Shown here: piece after piece, positions 61,194-64,000 of the stretch
How the letters are laid out: the number at the start of each line of letters is the position of its first letter
How positions within the stretch are numbered: position 1 is the first letter of the stretch
Source of the DNA: Zanthoxylum bungeanum
Lineage: Eukaryota; Streptophyta; Magnoliopsida; Sapindales; Rutaceae
Length of the DNA: 64,000 nucleotides
Assembly (NCBI GenBank): GCA_019454045.1
Contig: SKCR01001840.1
Coordinates: 62,001-126,000, forward strand
Direction of reading: 5' to 3'
Notes under the pieces: model-generated
Told to the model about the DNA's origin: nothing
Seen by the model: the letters and a program-made list of their open reading frames with translations, nothing else
Database searches by the model: none
Program-made: the position numbers and the translations under genes

Positions 61194-63152
61194 TGTTGGT
61201 TTCTATTATATAGGTCCCAAACAAAGATTAAGCATGTGAAATACTATAAAGAATATATATTTAAACATGAAGTATGGCGGAATCATACTTACAATGCCTT
61301 GTGATGAAATAGAAGATCAAATGGTAGAAGCTCCAAGTGGTGGAGGATTCGGCCAAGAGGAGGAAGAAGACTTGAAGCTCCAAGCTTTTTTATTCCAAGC
61401 TCTTTGATGGTTTCCCTATCACCTCTTTTGATCCCTTGCTTGTGCTAGCAAAAATGGAGAAGTGGAAGATCAAATCTTCCTTGCCCTTGACAATGGTGTT
61501 CACGGCAATTTGAGAGAGAAGAGAGAATTTTTGTGTAAAGACTTGATTAATTAATCTTTGTATTACCAAAAATCAATTTATATTTATGTTATAATTTATT
61601 AAATTAATAATAAATCTATGACATAAACCATGCAATGGCTTAGAGTGTCAAACACTCAAACTCCATGCAAAGCCTTGAGTGAAATGCACACTATCACCAT
61701 GCAATGCCTTAGAGTGTTTTGTACACTATTAACATGCAATGCCATATCAATGACAAGTGTCATGTGGGCCCCACACGTTTCCCAATGAAAGTGGGCCCAC
61801 GTCCACTCTCGCGTTCGGGTTCGATATTTCCGAAATACCGAGCTAGCGTCGCGACGTTAATTAAATCGGATTTAAATAAATAATCGCTCCTAGCGAAATT
61901 ATTATTTACGTCGCTTACGAATTAATTCTAAATTAACTCGTACGCCCGAATTAAAATCTCTTTTTAATTTCGCGTCGAAATCGAATTTCGATTATTATAT
62001 CGAATATAATAATTTTGTCGATTAATTCCAAATTAATCGTTCTCTCTCTAAACTAGGCACTTTATCCGAGATAAAGTTTCTCCGTAATTAATCCAAGATT
62101 AATTAAGTCCGAATCAAATATCATAGGTGAATCTTCAGGAAGCGACCCAAGAGATCTCCGGATATTTTGGCAGTAAATCCGGTCGTCGGATAATCCGAAT
62201 ACGTACGTACCTCGTACTACGTCTATACCGATTCACAAGACAAGGTTGGCTTCTAGCAAAGCGCCATGCCTACCCAATTCTCCAGAAATATTCTTATAGG
62301 AATATAAGATCTGTATCAAGCGTAGTATACCGTAGTATTGCGTACATCGATCCAGTATCGGATGATCACATGCTAGGCCTGGGGCTGGAGATGTGTCTGC
62401 CCCGTACGAAACATATATCGGACATCAAGCAACTAGTCTCTTTAAATCGGACAATCCTGACCTGGTCATATTGTCCCGACGGTTGCAACCTTTTATAGAG
62501 TACCAGTTCTGTGTCCTGCGTGATCATCGCCTCCATATGTCTGAAGCGATACTTCCATCTTGACATTACATCCAGTACACTACGATTCTCGATAAACCCA
62601 GAAGAGGTGTACACAGAACCGGTTAAGGTCCCCAACCCCCAAAACCAAAGTTTACCGATTGTCGCAAGTACTAGCGATGTAAGTCTCAGGTTAAGACCAT
62701 ATACACCTACCTTGATGCGGCCTCCCATAGACACGTAGACATACTACCAATGGGATTCCGCGGGGTCTATCCAGAGCGAAGCTGTTTTCCGTACCATCGG
62801 TAAAACACAACCTCCTATCGCACTTGCATAAGTATCCAATACTTAAATATATGAGAACTATGCCGTTGTGCCCTCACAACGTGCACAAGCGCAATACTAG
62901 TCTATTCCGCATTATCGATGTCCGATCTCGATAATACTACGACTAGGGATATTTAATGATTAAACCTTTATGGATTGATACTGTCTCATATCATCTCAAT
63001 CCGGTACTAATCATATGGACTTTCGCCATTTATAAGTCAAAGTAAATAAATTTACAAAACGGCAAAAGGCAATTCATTATCACATAGTTAATTTTGTACA
63101 ATATACAAATATCATTTACAAACAGTGACGCTATGGGACATAATGTCTAACA
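61194..63152 (-). mobile_element. Solo LTR Ks5 of copia family K, reversed
   Basis: TGTTGGTTTCTA to GTCTAACA, 1959 bp, perfect TSD CTACT (61189-61193 and 63153-63157). The donor-like GTAAGT is on the minus strand at 61287-61292. Confidence 0.92.
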
Positions 63153-63295
63153 CTACTCTCACAAGGAGATGGAGTCAGAATCCGAAAAGGAAGAAGAAAA
63201 GACAAGGGAACATCAGGCTAGGAATCCTTGCAAGGAGAAGAGACTAAGTTCAACTAGGATTTCTTATGCAAATAGGAGTCTGATTTCTGTATTAC

Positions 63296-63303
63296 TATAA
63301 ATA
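63296..63303 (+). promoter_or_regulatory. TATA box of R
   Basis: TATAAATA in ACTATAAATAGGAGAGC, about 330 nt before the LTR end, fitting a U3/R promoter. Confidence 0.65.
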
Positions 63304-63628
63304 GGAGAGCATAGTATGTGTAAAAGGCATCCTCAAAATCATCAAATCACCAACAAAACTAGTGATCTAAATCTTCAAGCTCTAACTTGTAGAGATCCGA
63401 GAAGTGTGTTTGAGTAATAAAAGTACCATCTTTTTTGTGTCCGTGGACGTAGGTCGGATCCAAATCCACCGAACCACGTTAAATCCCCTTGTTGATTGGT
63501 GTGTTTTATCTGTTTTCTGCTAAATTTGCCTTTGGTCCCCCATAACCAAACAAATTCACTATTGAAGGAGGATTACCTCAGAGGTGATATTCCCATATTG
63601 CCCTGAGACCAAAATCAGCCGTCAACAG

Positions 63629-63648
63629 TTGGCGCCGTCTGTGGGGAA
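63629..63648 (+). other. Primer-binding site of R
   Basis: TTGGCGCCGTCTGTGGGGAA, one base after the LTR. Characteristic of Tat-clade Ty3/gypsy elements. Confidence 0.88.
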
Positions 63649-63679
63649 CTCAACAAAAAGCAACTCGCGTAGTGAGACA

Positions 63680-64000
63680 ATGGCAGAAGACGGAAGCCAC
63701 CAACCAGCAGGGAGCTCGGCCACAGATTGGATGGAGAAGATTGAGGAGAACCTTAGGAAAGAAAGGGAGGAAAGCCAAACTCTGCTAAAAACCATAGTAG
63801 ACCGATTGGAAAGGATAGAAGGAGCACACAATGGAAAATTCGAAGCCGGGACTAGCCGACGAAGGAACGACATAGCAGAAGGGAAGAGAATTGTCGATAT
63901 AAGTGAGGACGACAGGCCCCGGAGGAGGGATCCTTACAGGGTAAGATCTGTAGTGGTTCAGGGAGATTCCCAGACCGAGGACACATGGGAGGAAGAGAGT
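63680..64000 (+). CDS. Gag protein of R, N-terminal part, cut by window end
   Basis: The ATG at 63680 is the first after the PBS (32 nt downstream of it). The frame is open for all 107 codons to the last base. The first about 20 residues are polar. Residues about 18-50 (W-M-E-K-I-E-E-N-L-R-K-E..., then T-I-V-D-R-L-E-R-I-E) form a likely coiled coil, common at the N-terminus of Tat gag. An Arg-rich part follows near 58-90 (T-S-R-R-R, R-P-R-R-R-D-P-Y). No zinc knuckle yet; it would lie beyond the window. The lack of stops suggests R is less decayed than the K elements, but this is only one tenth of the element. Confidence 0.78.
   Translation, partial: MAEDGSHQPAGSSATDWMEKIEENLRKEREESQTLLKTIVDRLERIEGAHNGKFEAGTSRRRNDIAEGKRIVDISEDDRPRRRDPYRVRSVVVQGDSQTEDTWEEES

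Larger units (their letters stand above)
60916..63627 (+). repeat. 5' LTR of R, interrupted by Ks5
   Basis: Pieces 60916-61193 and 63158-63627. The left piece is rich in GACCGACC words. The right piece has the TATA box at 63296 and a leader. Confidence 0.82.
60916..64000 (+). mobile_element. Tat-lineage Ty3/gypsy retrotransposon R, 5' end
   Basis: LTR start TGTTGATGGTG, LTR end CGTCAACA, then a PBS and an open gag frame that runs off the window. The LTR is about 750 bp after removing Ks5. The PBS type and LTR size fit the Tat clade (Retand/Cinful-like). The 3' half lies outside the window. Confidence 0.82.

Noticed and set aside
63622..63873. 83-codon minus-strand frame at the window end
   Set aside because: Shadow of the R gag frame and PBS on the other strand.

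Overview
This window is plant nuclear DNA, almost certainly from a eudicot. It has long AT-rich stretches, TG...CA-bounded LTRs with 5-bp target-site duplications (TSDs), plant-type primer-binding sites (PBSs) and polyprotein relics of Ty1/copia and Ty3/gypsy type. I see no intact cellular gene, no tRNA or rRNA gene and no CRISPR array. The species cannot be named from what is here.

The main structure is a nest of transposable elements, worked out by pairing LTRs and matching TSDs. From outside in: an old minus-strand LTR (Z, probable) holds copia element K1 (2253-47406, TSD CACAT). The 3' LTR of K1 holds copia element K2 (13549-46014, TSD AATAC). The protease region of K2 holds copia element K3 (18586-41789, TSD ATATG). 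The 3' LTR of K3 holds a Tat/Ogre-like non-autonomous element T1 (27654-40895, TSD GTATG). T1 holds two solo LTRs of the copia family: Ks1, inside its PBS (TSD CACTG), and Ks2, reversed (TSD AATAA). Ks2 holds a non-autonomous hAT element (TSD TATGCCGT). Separately, the 5' LTR of K1 holds a reversed solo LTR of the T family (Ts, 3886-6756).

K1, K2 and K3 belong to one copia family, called K here. It has LTRs of about 1.9-2.2 kb, an initiator-tRNA-type PBS, an unusually long leader of about 2.2 kb and a single gag-protease-integrase-reverse transcriptase-RNase H frame. All three copies are broken. Eleven LTRs of this family lie in the window. T1 has 2.1-kb LTRs, no recognisable gag or pol, and about 2.3 kb of mixed tandem repeats before its 3' LTR.

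Right of the nest are a solo LTR (Ks3), a Myb/SANT-like pseudogene fragment beside a PIF/Harbinger-like terminus, a second copia-type solo LTR (H), and a small inverted-repeat element V. V was split by solo LTR Ks4 and by a 3.5-kb Ty3/gypsy derivative, G1. After AT-rich DNA comes the 5' end of a Tat-lineage Ty3/gypsy element R. Its LTR is split by the reversed solo LTR Ks5, and its gag frame is open to the window edge.

The most interesting signal is a possible intron covering the whole 2.2-kb leader of family K. A GTAAGT/GTGAGT donor sits at the same place in all eleven LTRs. A CTAAT branch site, pyrimidine tract and CAG acceptor sit about 50 nt before the gag start in all three leaders. Splicing would remove the PBS from the protein-coding RNA and keep it only in unspliced genomic RNA. 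This is inference from sequence and needs RNA evidence.
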